Source: SZUA-229 sp036567985 (GTDB lineage Bacteria > Pseudomonadota > Gammaproteobacteria > SZUA-229). Taken from it: DNA of 55,975 nucleotides. The position numbers and the translations under genes are program-made. The notes beneath the pieces were generated by a model. That model had not been told where the DNA came from and searched no databases. It worked only from the letters and a program-made list of their open reading frames with translations. This document shows positions 43,082-53,300 of the stretch, piece by piece. The stretch lies in the NCBI GenBank assembly GCA_036567985.1, contig DATCTK010000032.1, positions 1 to 55,975 of the forward strand, written 5' to 3'. How positions within the stretch are numbered: position 1 is the first letter of the stretch; the number at the start of each line of letters is the position of its first letter.

Positions 43082-44392
43082 TCAGGGGTTACTGCTGGCC
43101 ATTATCGCTTCAATTTCCTGGGTCGTTTTAGGGAGCTCATCGGTGAGTACATCACAACCGTCTTTGGTGACGATCACATCATCCTCAATACGCACCCCGA
43201 TATCCCACCAGCGCTTTGCGCCCCGGCTGCCATGGGGAATATAAAGCCCCGGCTCGATGGTCAGGGCCATACCCGGCTCCAGCAGTCGCCATTGATCATC
43301 CACCTTGTAATCCCCCACGTCATGCACATCCATGCCCAGCCAGTGACCGGTGCGGTGCATAAAATATTTTTTAAAGGCTTCTTCTTTTAGCAACTTGCTT
43401 AACGGCCCTTTCAGCAGACCCAGCTCGATCATGCCTTTAGTGAGGGTTTTCACCGCGGCCTGGTGAGGGTCATTCCAGTGGTTACCCGGCTTGACCTGTT
43501 TAATGGCATCCAGGTTAGCTTCCACCACCAGCTCGAAAATTTCTTTCTGTGCTTCACTGAATCTGCCATTCACCGGAAAGGCACGGGTAATGTCCGCGTC
43601 ATAGCCCTGGTATTCACAACCCGCATCAATCAGTACCAGGTCACCATCCTGCAGCGGCATATTGTTATCGGTGTAATGCAGGATGCAGCCATTAGCACCA
43701 CCGCCGACAATGCTGGGATAAGCCCAGGTCGCACCGTTGCGCTGGAATTCATACATAATTTCCGCATCCAGCTGGTACTCATACATGCCTGGTTCGCAGG
43801 CACGCATTGCCCGTTTGTGTGCCTCGACAGAAATTTTTGCCGCCTTTTTCATCAGGCGGATTTCATCACGGCTTTTGAACAGGCGCATGTCATGCAACAG
43901 GTAATCCAGCGAGACAAACTCATAGGGCACATGGGCACCGGCGCGGGACTGCTTGCGCAGTGTATTGACCCAGTCCATTACATGCTTGTCGAACTGTGGA
44001 TCCAGCCCCATGGTGTAGTAAACCCGCTCACAGGACTCCATCAGCCCGGGCAGGATGTCATCGATATCATCAATCGGGAAAGCGTCATCGGCGCCAAAAT
44101 CGGTGATCGCCGCATCCGGGCCACAGCGGCGACCATGCCAGACTTCCTGGGTCTCATCCTTGTCGCGACAAAACAGAATATATTCGCCACCCTTGCGCCC
44201 CGGCACCAGCACGATCACTGCCTCCGGTTCGACAAAACCACTCAGGTAGAAAAAATCACTGTCCTGACGATAGGGATGGTCCACATCGCGATTGCGCACT
44301 CTCACCGGTGCAGCGGGCAGAATCGCGATACTGCCTTCACCGATCATGCGACTCAGTTGTTTTCTGTTACGGGCGTGAAAAGTCTGTTTCAT
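43082..44392 (-). CDS. pepP: Xaa-Pro aminopeptidase (aminopeptidase P)
   Basis: PepP removes N-terminal residues that precede proline. The 436-residue pita-bread metallopeptidase has both aspartate ligands in LVLIDAGCEYQGYDADITRAF. The histidine is in HRTGHWLGMDVHDVG, and the two glutamates in LTIEPGLYIP and GVRIEDDVIV. The N-terminal AMP_N domain (to about residue 170) is complete. It is 52 bp after ygfB and 30 bp before ubiH. Length agrees with E. coli PepP (441). Confidence 0.97.
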   Translation of the reverse strand: MKQTFHARNRKQLSRMIGEGSIAILPAAPVRVRNRDVDHPYRQDSDFFYLSGFVEPEAVIVLVPGRKGGEYILFCRDKDETQEVWHGRRCGPDAAITDFGADDAFPIDDIDDILPGLMESCERVYYTMGLDPQFDKHVMDWVNTLRKQSRAGAHVPYEFVSLDYLLHDMRLFKSRDEIRLMKKAAKISVEAHKRAMRACEPGMYEYQLDAEIMYEFQRNGATWAYPSIVGGGANGCILHYTDNNMPLQDGDLVLIDAGCEYQGYDADITRAFPVNGRFSEAQKEIFELVVEANLDAIKQVKPGNHWNDPHQAAVKTLTKGMIELGLLKGPLSKLLKEEAFKKYFMHRTGHWLGMDVHDVGDYKVDDQWRLLEPGMALTIEPGLYIPHGSRGAKRWWDIGVRIEDDVIVTKDGCDVLTDELPKTTQEIEAIMASSNP

Positions 44393-44444
44393 CTGTACTC
44401 TCTATCCGGCCAACACAATGCCGGTTGTTTCCTGGGGAGATTAT

Positions 44445-45005
44445 TTACTGCAGGGTAGTTGGGGCTGCAAGGGACGGCTGTAACTCTTCGTTAATCAGTA
44501 ACACCCCCATGCGCACGTATTCATACAGCTGCATATAGGCGTCTTCATCACTGTCGCTGCTGTCTTCCGCATCATGGCCGACACGGGCGATTTCCACCAT
44601 ATCACGCAGCAGCTCGGCGGTGTCTTCCGGCAGTTCACGGTCCTTTTTCAAACCGCCACTGGCCAGGCCGAAGGTAAAGCCCTGACACCAGGCACCCAGC
44701 GCCTCGCTGCGCTGTGCCAGCGGCGCCGTATCTTCCGGTAACAGCAACTGAAAATCCACCGTGGAATCATTGAGCTGGGTCTGGGTGTCGTGATACAGCC
44801 CCACCAGCAGCTGGCTGGCTTCCTGAATCAGCATATTATTCATATCCAGCTCGGCAAAAATCTGCTCCAGCCAGTTGCCCAGCTCTACTCTGCCCGCCGC
44901 GCAAATCATACCGCACAGCGCACCGTGACACTCGGCGGCAACAAATTCTGCCTCGGCCTTGTCCAGCGCTTCTTTTAAACTGTTATAATCCGGTCTGGGG
45001 ACCAT
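44445..45005 (-). CDS. ygfB: UPF0149 protein YgfB
   Basis: This 186-residue UPF0149 (YgfB) protein has the N-terminal helix around LKEALDKAEAEFVAAECHGALCGMICA and WCQGFTFGLASGG near the middle, typical of the family. In Pseudomonas a YgfB homologue represses an AlpA-dependent regulator, but this is not shown here. It heads the ygfB-pepP-ubiH-ubiI minus-strand operon and is divergent from the zapB-like gene. Confidence 0.93.
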   Translation of the reverse strand: MVPRPDYNSLKEALDKAEAEFVAAECHGALCGMICAAGRVELGNWLEQIFAELDMNNMLIQEASQLLVGLYHDTQTQLNDSTVDFQLLLPEDTAPLAQRSEALGAWCQGFTFGLASGGLKKDRELPEDTAELLRDMVEIARVGHDAEDSSDSDEDAYMQLYEYVRMGVLLINEELQPSLAAPTTLQ

Positions 45006-45259
45006 ACTGACTCCCGTCGGTAAATTGTCATCTTATCCGTCATTTCAGCCACCTCTGTTCGCTGCTGAAACCGGGTTTGATTATCGACTGTTATACAAGC
45101 AACTGATATATAAAGCAAAACAATAACATCAGTGTATTCTGGCAGCATTATTGCTTTGTTACAGGGTAAAACACACAGCCAACAGGCTGTCATTCTAACA
45201 CGCTGCACGCCATGCTTTAGCATTTGACCTGCAGCCATTGAATAACTATATTAAGCATT

Positions 45260-45475
45260 ATGAGTACTGAAAACCAAAGCAATATCGAAGCCCTGGAAAA
45301 GAAAGTAGACGAGCTTATCGCGCTGTCTACCCGCCTGTCCCTGGAGAACAATACGCTCAAGCAGCAGCTACAGGAACTCCGCAATGATCGCGCCAGCCTT
45401 GTGGAACAGCGTGACCAGGTGCGTCATCAGGTTGAAGGTATGATTACCCGCCTGAAAACCATCGAAACGGCGTAG
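45260..45475 (+). CDS. ZapB-like small coiled-coil protein (TIGR02449 type)
   Basis: This 71-residue protein is almost entirely a heptad-repeat coiled coil (IEALEKKVDELIALSTRLSLE then LKQQLQELRNDRASLVEQRDQV). It is located directly before zapA, where many gammaproteobacteria carry such a TIGR02449 protein. A division-ring role as a ZapB-like partner is inferred from position and structure only. It precedes zapA by 54 bp. Confidence 0.82.
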   Translation: MSTENQSNIEALEKKVDELIALSTRLSLENNTLKQQLQELRNDRASLVEQRDQVRHQVEGMITRLKTIETA

Positions 45476-45529
45476 TTCCCTGCGTATTCTGACGTTTCAC
45501 CATTAGCAGCACACTGTGGGTAAACTTTT

Positions 45530-45829
45530 ATGGGCGATAACGGCCTGAACATCAAAATCATGGACAAGGACTACCGGGTCTCCTGTCCGCCTGATCAACA
45601 GGCATCACTCAAACAGTCAGCTGAATTTCTCAACGGCCGGCTCAACGTCATCAAACAGAAAGGCTCGATCATCGGCACCGAGCGGATTGCCATTATGGCG
45701 GCGCTGAACCTGGCCCATGAACTGCTGGGCAGTTATGAGTCTGTGGAAGAGTACGAGAACATCAATGCGCGAATGCAAAATATCCAGAAAAAGATTGATA
45801 TTGCATTACGTGAAATTGAAGTGTCATAA
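45530..45829 (+). CDS. zapA: cell division protein ZapA
   Basis: ZapA bundles FtsZ protofilaments at the septum. The 99-residue protein has the N-terminal MDKDYRVSCPPDQQASL and the central helix ERIAIMAALNLAHELL, followed by a coiled coil. Size and order (zapA, 6S RNA, fau) match E. coli. It is co-directional with the zapB-like gene. Confidence 0.95.
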   Translation: MGDNGLNIKIMDKDYRVSCPPDQQASLKQSAEFLNGRLNVIKQKGSIIGTERIAIMAALNLAHELLGSYESVEEYENINARMQNIQKKIDIALREIEVS

Positions 45830-45900
45830 TAACTACCCTGATCATTTATTCCTGATCACACAGGCGCAATGAAACATTGCCCTGAAAACGAATATACGAG

Positions 45901-46097
45901 TTTGGGTGCTTCTGCGGTGTTTGTAAGCTTACTTATTAAACCCTTGAGCCTTACTCATCGACCCCGGGAATAAGACTGCCGGTGCTGTGTGCATTACCGT
46001 TTGTAACGGGAAGCCTTATACATCGGCGCGAGTTCCCACTTGAACTTCCGGTTCAAGGTTCGTGAGTGCTGCTACGGCATTTGCGGTTGCACCCTCC
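45901..46097 (+). ncRNA. ssrS: 6S RNA
   Basis: The roughly 195-nt RNA lies between zapA and fau as in E. coli and carries the hallmark segments. The closing stem pairs GGGTGC (45904-45909) with GCACCC (46089-46094). CCCTTGAGCC and the central bubble region follow, then AGCCTTATACATCGGCGCG and the strong internal hairpin CTTGAACTTCCGGTTCAAG. 6S RNA binds and inhibits the sigma-70 holoenzyme in stationary phase. The exact ends are approximate. Confidence 0.92.
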
Positions 46098-46200
46098 TAA
46101 ATCCACAGTCCCTGCTCGAAAGAGCAGCCAGGACCCCTTAATCAGACCGACAGCCCTGCAGCCGCAGGGCCATTATAATCCTGAGTTATAATCCTGAATT

Positions 46201-46800
46201 ATGCACAGCAGTCAGCAACGTAATGCACTACGTCAACAGTTACGCCGGCAACGCCGGGCGCTGGATACTGAAACACAACAGGCCCATGCCCTGCTCGTTA
46301 CCCAGCAACTAAAAGACTGCAGCCTGTTCCGACGCAGCAAACGCATTGCACTTTACCTGGCGGCCGATGGCGAGATAGATACCCATTACCTGATATACAC
46401 TGCGTGGCGGGCGCACAAAAAAATCTACCTGCCGATACTGACCCCGTTCAGCTCGCGCCTCTACTTTGCACCCTACACGCCAGGCTGCAAACTCAGGAAC
46501 AACCGCTTTGGCATTGCCGAACCGGATGTTCACCTCAGACACTGGCTCAAGCCACAGCAACTCAACCTGATTTTTATGCCACTGGTGGGTTTTGATAGCG
46601 CCGGTAACCGGCTGGGTATGGGTGGCGGCTTTTATGATCGCAGCCTGAGCTTTTATGCTCACCGCAAGTGCAGCCATCAGCCCTACCTGATTGGCCTGGC
46701 GCATCAGTTGCAATGCGTCGATGCACTGCCGGTGCAGCCACACGATGTGCCCATGCATATGGTGGCAACCGAACAGCAGCTTTATACTATCCGTCCATGA
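46201..46800 (+). CDS. fau: 5-formyltetrahydrofolate cyclo-ligase
   Basis: This enzyme (YgfA/Fau) converts 5-formyl-THF to 5,10-methenyl-THF using ATP. The 199-residue protein starts with the basic RNALRQQLRRQRRALD helix and ends with the ATP-binding GNRLGMGGGFYDRSL and LIGLAHQLQCVDALPVQPHD. It lies after the 6S RNA, the usual co-expressed order. It links the folate pool to glycine cleavage nearby. Its stop overlaps the next ATG (ATGA). Confidence 0.95.
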   Translation: MHSSQQRNALRQQLRRQRRALDTETQQAHALLVTQQLKDCSLFRRSKRIALYLAADGEIDTHYLIYTAWRAHKKIYLPILTPFSSRLYFAPYTPGCKLRNNRFGIAEPDVHLRHWLKPQQLNLIFMPLVGFDSAGNRLGMGGGFYDRSLSFYAHRKCSHQPYLIGLAHQLQCVDALPVQPHDVPMHMVATEQQLYTIRP

Positions 46801-47672
46801 GATTCCTGCTATTTAAATTCATACTCGGCCTGACAGCCCTGCTGCCATTGCGCCTGATTCACTGGCTGGGCAATATCATTGGCCACTTAAGCTGGCTCAG
46901 CAATAGTCGCATTCGCGGCATCGCCACAAAAAATATTCAACTGTGTTTGCCCGAGCTGTCCACCGATGAGCAGGCACAACTGGTAAAGCAGACACTCAGG
47001 GAAACCGGCAAGGTCATTCTGGAAACCGGCAGGATGTGGCGCGGCAATACCGAGGCGACACTGGCGTTGGTGCGCGACTGTGAAAACCGGCAGCTGATTG
47101 ATGATGCGCTGGCACAACAACGGGGGGTGATTCTGGCGATGCCCCACTATGGCTCCTGGGAGCTGACCTCGCTGTATTGCGCACGACATTATCCCATGAC
47201 CACGCTCTATGCACCGCAGGACGACCCGCGAGTCGAGCAGCTGATACGTGAAGCACGCCAGCGCAGCGGGGCACGACTGGTTCCCACGGACAATAACGGT
47301 ATCCGCGCCCTCAGCCGGGCATTAAAACAGGGTGAAATGATTTCGATTCTGCCGGACCAGTCTCCCCGCTCCAATGGCGTATTCGCACCGTTTTTTGGCC
47401 AGTCCTGCTACACCATGACCCTGCTCAGCAAACTGGCCAGCAAAACCGGTGCCTGTGTGATTTATGCCTGTGCCAGGCGTTATGCAGACAGCAGTGGTTT
47501 TAAACTGGTGTTCCGTGCGGCTGAAGAGGACCTGTCGCAACTGCCGCTGCAACAGTCGGTGGAGGCGATGAACCGGGATATTGAAGCGTTGATACGCGAA
47601 GCACCGCAGCAGTACCAGTGGACTTACAAGCGTTTCAAGCAACGTCCACCGGGAGAGCCGTCAATTTACTGA
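46797..47672 (+). CDS. lysophospholipid/lipid A acyltransferase (LpxL/LpxM family)
   Basis: This 291-residue membrane-bound acyltransferase of the HtrB/LpxL family has an N-terminal helix (LLFKFILGLTALLPLRLIHW), the HX4E catalytic motif HYGSWE (H117, E122), and downstream ILPDQSPRSNGVFAPFFGQ with the conserved DQ. It adds a secondary acyl chain to lipid A or a related acceptor; the substrate is not decided by sequence. It is coupled to fau by an ATGA overlap, which I do not know as a standard arrangement. The start was placed at ATG 46797. Confidence 0.9.
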   Translation: MRFLLFKFILGLTALLPLRLIHWLGNIIGHLSWLSNSRIRGIATKNIQLCLPELSTDEQAQLVKQTLRETGKVILETGRMWRGNTEATLALVRDCENRQLIDDALAQQRGVILAMPHYGSWELTSLYCARHYPMTTLYAPQDDPRVEQLIREARQRSGARLVPTDNNGIRALSRALKQGEMISILPDQSPRSNGVFAPFFGQSCYTMTLLSKLASKTGACVIYACARRYADSSGFKLVFRAAEEDLSQLPLQQSVEAMNRDIEALIREAPQQYQWTYKRFKQRPPGEPSIY

Positions 47673-47710
47673 GCCGATTTACGGGTACGGGCGACTGCAG
47701 GCAAAGACGG

Positions 47711-49237
47711 TTATGCCCCCAGTTCACCCAGGAACATCTGGTAGGCGGGGTTCTGGCTTTCATCCCACCACTGGTAGCCCACCTCGTCGAGAAAACCGGT
47801 GAGTTCCCTGCGTTCGCTTTTCGGCACCTGCAACCCCACCAGCACCCGACCATAGGCCGCACCGTGATTACGGTAATGGAACATACTGATATTCCAGCGC
47901 TTGCCAATGTGGGCGAGAAAATCCAGCAGCGCGCCCGGGCGTTCGGGAAACTCGAAACGGTAGAGCACTTCATTTGCAATGTGATTGGCATGCCCTCCCA
48001 CCATATAACGCACATGCAGCTTGGCCATTTCATTGTCGCTCATGCACAGCACCGGGTAGCCCTTTGCCTTGAGTTTGTCGGTTAGCTCGGCCAGTTCGGC
48101 CTTACCTTCCTGCAGCTGCACACCCACAAATACATGCGCCCTGGCCGCATCCGCATAGCGGTAATTGAATTCGGTAATGCCCCGCTTGCCAATGGTGCGG
48201 CAAAAGCGCAGGAAGCTGCCCGGCTCTTCCGGAATGGTGACGCCGATCAGGCCTTCACGGCGCTCACCCAGTTCGGCACGCTCAGAGACATGACGCAATC
48301 GGTCGAAATTCATATTCGCGCCACTGTTAATTGCCACCAGGGTTCGCCCACTGATCTCTTCCCTGGCGACGTACTTTTTAATCCCCGCCACCGCCAGCGC
48401 ACCCGCTGGCTCCATAATGGAGCGGGTGTCGTCAAAAATATCCTTGATCGCCGCACACATTTCATCGGTGCTCACCGTGATCACTTCATCCACGGTGTCT
48501 TTGGCAATGCGCCAGGTTTCCTTGCCCATCTGTTTCACCGCCACGCCATCGGCAAAGATACCCACCTGATCCAGCACCACCCGGCGTTTTTTCTCCAGCG
48601 CCGCCGCCAGACAGGCTGCATCCGTAGGCTCGACACCGATTACTTTTATCTCCGGGCGCAGGTACTTGATAAACGCCGCCATGCCGGCAATTAAACCGCC
48701 GCCACCCACCGGAATAAAAATCGCATCTATGTCTTCCGGGTACTGGCGCAGGATTTCCACCGCAATGGTGCCCTGGCCGGCAATCACATCCGGGTCATCA
48801 AACGGATGGATATAGGCAAGACCCTCTTTCTCTGCCAGCTCATGGGCGTACACCGAGGCTTCATCAAAGGTATCACCAACCAGTACCGCTTTGGCACCGA
48901 AGGAACGCACCGCATCCACCTTGATGCGTGGTGTGGTCTTAGGCATCACGATGGTGGCCTTCACCCCCAGCTTACTCGCAGCCAGTGCCAGCCCCTGGGC
49001 ATGGTTACCCGCCGAAGCCGCTATAACCCCCTTCAGTTCAGTCTGCCGGTTCAGCTGGTACAGTTTGTTATAGGCACCGCGCAATTTGAACGAGAACACC
49101 GGTTGCAGGTCTTCGCGTTTAAGTAGAATCTGGTTATCAAGACGGGCACTGAGACGCTTGGCAAGATCCAGGGGGGACTCAATCGCCACATCATAAACAC
49201 GGGCGCTGAGGATTTTTTCAATGTATTTTTGAGTCAT
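47711..49237 (-). CDS. ilvA: threonine ammonia-lyase, biosynthetic (IlvA)
   Basis: IlvA deaminates threonine to 2-oxobutanoate, the first step of isoleucine synthesis. The 508-residue protein has the PLP lysine in REDLQPVFSFKLRGAYNKL, ASAGNHAQGLALAA, and the glycine loop IPVGGGGLIAG. Two C-terminal ACT-like regulatory domains begin near residue 320 (GVTIPEEPGSFLRFC and YRFEFPERPGALLDF) and give isoleucine feedback control. The frame extends to a TTG at 49264, but ATG 49237 was preferred. It is divergent from rpiA with about 50 bp between. Confidence 0.96.
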   Translation of the reverse strand: MTQKYIEKILSARVYDVAIESPLDLAKRLSARLDNQILLKREDLQPVFSFKLRGAYNKLYQLNRQTELKGVIAASAGNHAQGLALAASKLGVKATIVMPKTTPRIKVDAVRSFGAKAVLVGDTFDEASVYAHELAEKEGLAYIHPFDDPDVIAGQGTIAVEILRQYPEDIDAIFIPVGGGGLIAGMAAFIKYLRPEIKVIGVEPTDAACLAAALEKKRRVVLDQVGIFADGVAVKQMGKETWRIAKDTVDEVITVSTDEMCAAIKDIFDDTRSIMEPAGALAVAGIKKYVAREEISGRTLVAINSGANMNFDRLRHVSERAELGERREGLIGVTIPEEPGSFLRFCRTIGKRGITEFNYRYADAARAHVFVGVQLQEGKAELAELTDKLKAKGYPVLCMSDNEMAKLHVRYMVGGHANHIANEVLYRFEFPERPGALLDFLAHIGKRWNISMFHYRNHGAAYGRVLVGLQVPKSERRELTGFLDEVGYQWWDESQNPAYQMFLGELGA

Positions 49238-49287
49238 GAAGGTTAAACAGGTATTATTCGGCAATCAGATTACCAGGAACACGTACT

Positions 49288-49950
49288 ATGACCCAAGATG
49301 AAATGAAACGCAAAGCCGCAGAAGCTGCAATGGAATATGTTGTTAAGGATGAGATTATCGGCGTCGGCACTGGTTCAACCGTTAACCACTTTATTGATTG
49401 CCTGGCCGAAATCAAGGGGCAGATCAAGGGTGCGGTGTCCAGCTCTGAAGCCTCCACCAAATTAATGAAAGAGCGCGGCATTCAGGTACTGGATCTAAAC
49501 AACGTGGATTACATCCCGGTCTATGTTGATGGTGCCGATGAAGCCAATCATAACCTGTCGCTGATCAAGGGCGGCGGTGGTGCCCTGACCCGTGAAAAAA
49601 TCATTGCCGGTGCCAGTGAAAAATTTGTCTGCATCGCCGACGAAAGCAAGCTGGTTGATGTGATGGGCAAATTTCCTTTACCCGTAGAAGTGATCCCCAT
49701 GGCGCGCAGCTATATCGCACGCAAACTGGTGAAACTGGGTGGTCGTCCGGTGTGGCGTGAAAACTTTATTACCGATAACGGCAATCTTATTCTCGATGTG
49801 CACGATATGGATATTATGGAACCGATCAAAATGGAAAATGAAATCAACAGCTGGCCCGGCGTGGTCACCTGCGGCCTGTTTGCCAATCGCGGTGCCGATG
49901 TGCTGATTCTGGGCACCCCGGACGGTGCACGCACGGTGATGCCCAAATAG
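49288..49950 (+). CDS. rpiA: ribose-5-phosphate isomerase A
   Basis: RpiA interconverts ribose-5-phosphate and ribulose-5-phosphate in the pentose-phosphate pathway. The 220-residue enzyme has IIGVGTGSTVNHFID, VDGADEANHNLSLIKGGGGALTREK and the active-site Glu/Lys region in between. Length is standard. It completes the ilvA/rpiA divergent pair common in gammaproteobacteria and ends beside a repeat-rich gap. Confidence 0.97.
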   Translation: MTQDEMKRKAAEAAMEYVVKDEIIGVGTGSTVNHFIDCLAEIKGQIKGAVSSSEASTKLMKERGIQVLDLNNVDYIPVYVDGADEANHNLSLIKGGGGALTREKIIAGASEKFVCIADESKLVDVMGKFPLPVEVIPMARSYIARKLVKLGGRPVWRENFITDNGNLILDVHDMDIMEPIKMENEINSWPGVVTCGLFANRGADVLILGTPDGARTVMPK

Positions 49951-49976
49951 ACAGGTCATTCGACTGTCGTGTGATT

Positions 49977-50256
49977 AAAAAGAAAACGCGAATGAACGCA
50001 AATGGACGCAAATAAACGCTATTAAATAAACTCTGCGTTTAATTCGCGTTAGTGTGTAGGTTGGGGTAAGGAACGCACCCCAACATAAATATCGGTTGGC
50101 GAGGTTGTTGGGGTTCCTGCGTCACCCCAACCTACAGCACTGGGCTGGTTCTCAGGCTCCTGCGTGGAAACCCCGTTGTAAGGTTATAGCATTCTGCATT
50201 CCCACACGGGAGCGTGGGAACGAGTAAAGTGCTCCTGCACTTTAGTGCGTTTTCTT
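49977..50256. repeat. composite of dispersed palindromic repeats after rpiA
   Basis: This gap (49951-50303) has no gene but several repeat types in a row. First comes the AACGC-rich run (49977-50020). A long inverted repeat, GTAGGTTGGGGT.../...ACCCCAACCTAC, spans about 50056-50135. TTCCCACACGGGAGCGTGGGAA lies near 50199-50220. The 31-base repeat at 50226-50256 is identical to 111-141. This is a mosaic of REP-like elements inserted next to one another, between the convergent rpiA and DUF3683 genes. Confidence 0.75.
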
Positions 50257-50303
50257 TTCAGACAAGCACACTACCTTCATTCCAGCGATCCGCATTTCGC
50301 AAA

Positions 50304-53300
50304 TCAGAGCAGCACTTTCTCGATACCGCCCTTGCCCACTTTTTCGTAGAACTGCTTCTGCCAGTGTTCACCCAGCTTGTATTTTGCCAGTTCCACCAGA
50401 ATATAATCCACCGACATATTGGTGTCGTCACGGTATCGCTCCAGCCCCTGCTGACAGGATGGACAGGACGTGAGAATTTTCACATTGTCATTCATTGCGG
50501 CTTCATGACCGGTGAGCGCTTTTATATCCTGCTTTAACTCGGTCAGTTTACGGTGTTTTACCTGCGCCGCGATATCGGGACGCGCCACCGCAAAGGTGCC
50601 CGATTCACCACAGCAACGATCCGACAGGCTCACGTCCTTGCCCATCAGCTTTGCCGCCACTTCGGTGCCATTGTGATGTTTCATCGGGTCATGACAGGGT
50701 TCGTGGTAGAGGTACTTGGTACCACCCACGCCATCCATGGAAACGCCTTTTTCCATCAGGTACTCGTGAATATCCATTAAACGGCAGCCGGGGAAAATCT
50801 GCTCGAACTGGTATTTCAGCAGCTGGTCGATACAGGTACCGCAGGACACCACCACGGTTTTAATATCCAGGTAGTTGAGCGTATTCGCCATGCGATGGAA
50901 TAGCACCCGGTTGCTGGTGGTAATTTGCTGACCCTTTTCCGTGTCACCACCAGCGGTTTGCGGGTAACCGCAGCACAGGTAACCGGGTGGCAACACGGTT
51001 TGTACACCCAGCTCGTACAACCAGCTCAGGGTGGCGACACCGATCTGGCTGAACAGCCGCTCGGAACCGCAACCGGGAAAATAAAATACCGCCTCGCTGT
51101 CCACATCACTGCGCCTGGGATCGCGCAGAATCGGGATGTACTGTTTGTCTTCTATACCCAGCACCGAACGCATGGTGCCGGTAGGCACATCGGCGGGCAT
51201 CGGCTTGCTGAAGAACTGGATCACCTGCTCCTTGAGCTCCGGCTTACCGGTGGTGGCTTTGGGTCTGCGCCCTGTAGGCAACACCCCCGGCAGCATTTTC
51301 AGCAGCTGACGCGCAAAGCGTTGCCCCAGGTAACCCGCCTGGATCAGGCCGGCGCGCATCAGTTTTATCTTGCCCGGCGAAGTCATATTCAGATACGCCA
51401 TGGACATCCTCGCCCCCAGGTTCTGCCGGCGCTGGTTCTGTGTTTTCAGAATGTGTCTCAGCTTGATAGTGACATCACCGAAATCGATATTCACCGGACA
51501 GGGGTTAAAACAGCGATGGCAGATGGTGCAGTGATCCGCAATGTCATTCATTTCATCGAAGTGATGAATCGACACCCCGCGACGTGTCTGCTCTTCGTAC
51601 AGAAACGCCTCGGTAATCATGCCGGTGGCAAGAATTTTATTACGCGGTGAATACAGCAGATTGGCGGCGGGTACATGGGTACTGCAATCCGGTTTGCATT
51701 TACCACAGCGCAAACAGTGCGCAATGGAGTCATTCAACTCGCCCAGCTCGCTTTCTTCCAGAATCAGTGCTTCCTGTTTCAACAGGCGCAGCGATGGCGT
51801 ATAGGCCGCATCCAGCCCACCACTGAGACGCTGTAACTTGCCCTTATTGAAATAGTCATTGGGATCAACCTGATCCTTATACGCCTTGAAGGCATCAATA
51901 ATGCCATCATCCAGGTACTGGAACTTGGTAATACCAATGCCGTGCTCACCGGAGATCACGCCATTCAGCTGCAACGCCAGCGCCATCACCTCGTCCACAA
52001 TTCGTTCCGCCTGCTGCATCATGGCGTAGTCATTGGAGTTAACCGGGATATTGGTGTGCACATTGCCGTCACCCGCATGCATGTGCAGCGCGATAAACAG
52101 CCGGCTCGACAGCACCTGCTGGTGAATCTGCTCCAGTTTCTGGTGAATGTGCTGGAATTCGAAACCACTGAACAGGTTTTTTAACGGGCGCTCGACTTCC
52201 GCTTTATAGGAAATGCGAATCTGCCCGTTGAGTATTGCCTGCAACACCGTCTGCTGTGGATCATCTGCCAGCGCCTGCTTTTCAGACTCCAGCAGCAGTG
52301 CCTCATGCTCCGCAGGCTGTGCCGCAAAACTGTTGAGTAATGTAGACCAGCGCTGGCGTGCCTTGTCCAGCAGCCCCTGCGCCTTCTGAAAACGCTCGGC
52401 AATCTGCGGCCGCGACTCCTGCAATTTGCTTTTCAGCGACTCACCTTCAGTAGACAGATAATCTTCTAGCGCATCCAGCATCGCCAGTTTGTTCTGCATC
52501 GACTGGCGTACATTGATGGTTTCCACGCCCTCGGAGTAGTCCGCCAGGCGATCCAGCGGAATCACCACGTCTTCATTGATTTTGAAGGCATTGGTGTGGG
52601 CGGCAATCGCTGCGGTACGGCTGCGCTCTGCCCAGAAGCTCTTGCGCGCCTCCGCGCTTACCGCGATAAAACCTTCCGCATCCCGGGCATTGGCCAGGCG
52701 CACCACCTGTGAGGCCGCTTCAGCCACCGCAGCGTCAGACTCACCCACAATATCCGCCACCAGCAGCATCTTGGGCAAACTGCCACGGGATGCTTTGGGG
52801 CTGTATTTCACCGCACGAATATAGCGATCATCCAGGTGCTCCAGCCCCGACAGCAGCACATTGGGGTTGTTATCCAGGTAATCCTTGATTTCCACAATCG
52901 CCGGTACCGAACGGCGCAGATCCTGGCCGTAGAACTCCAGTGCCACGGTACGCGCATGGGCCGGCATGGTGTGCAGCAGGAACCAGGCCGAGGTAATAAT
53001 GCCGTCACAGCCTTCTTTCTGTACGCCGGGTAAACCACCGAGAAATTTATCGGTGACATCCTTACCCAGGCCTTCCTTGCGCAGGCTCGCACCCTTGAAC
53101 GTCAACGTCTGCGGCTCGCCGATCAGTTGCTCGGTCACCGAGTCAAAACGGCTGACACGGAATTCCACCTCAGCCTGGTCATGAATCTTGCCGCGGTTAT
53201 GCCTGACCCGTTCCACATCCAGCCAGTGGCCATCCGCGGTGACCATGCGCCAGGACACCAGGTTATCCAGTGTGGTACCCCACATCACCGCTTTCTTGCC

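Noticed and set aside
43463..44458. 331-residue plus-strand frame opposite pepP
   Set aside because: pepP has all metal-ligand motifs on the other strand; this frame has none.
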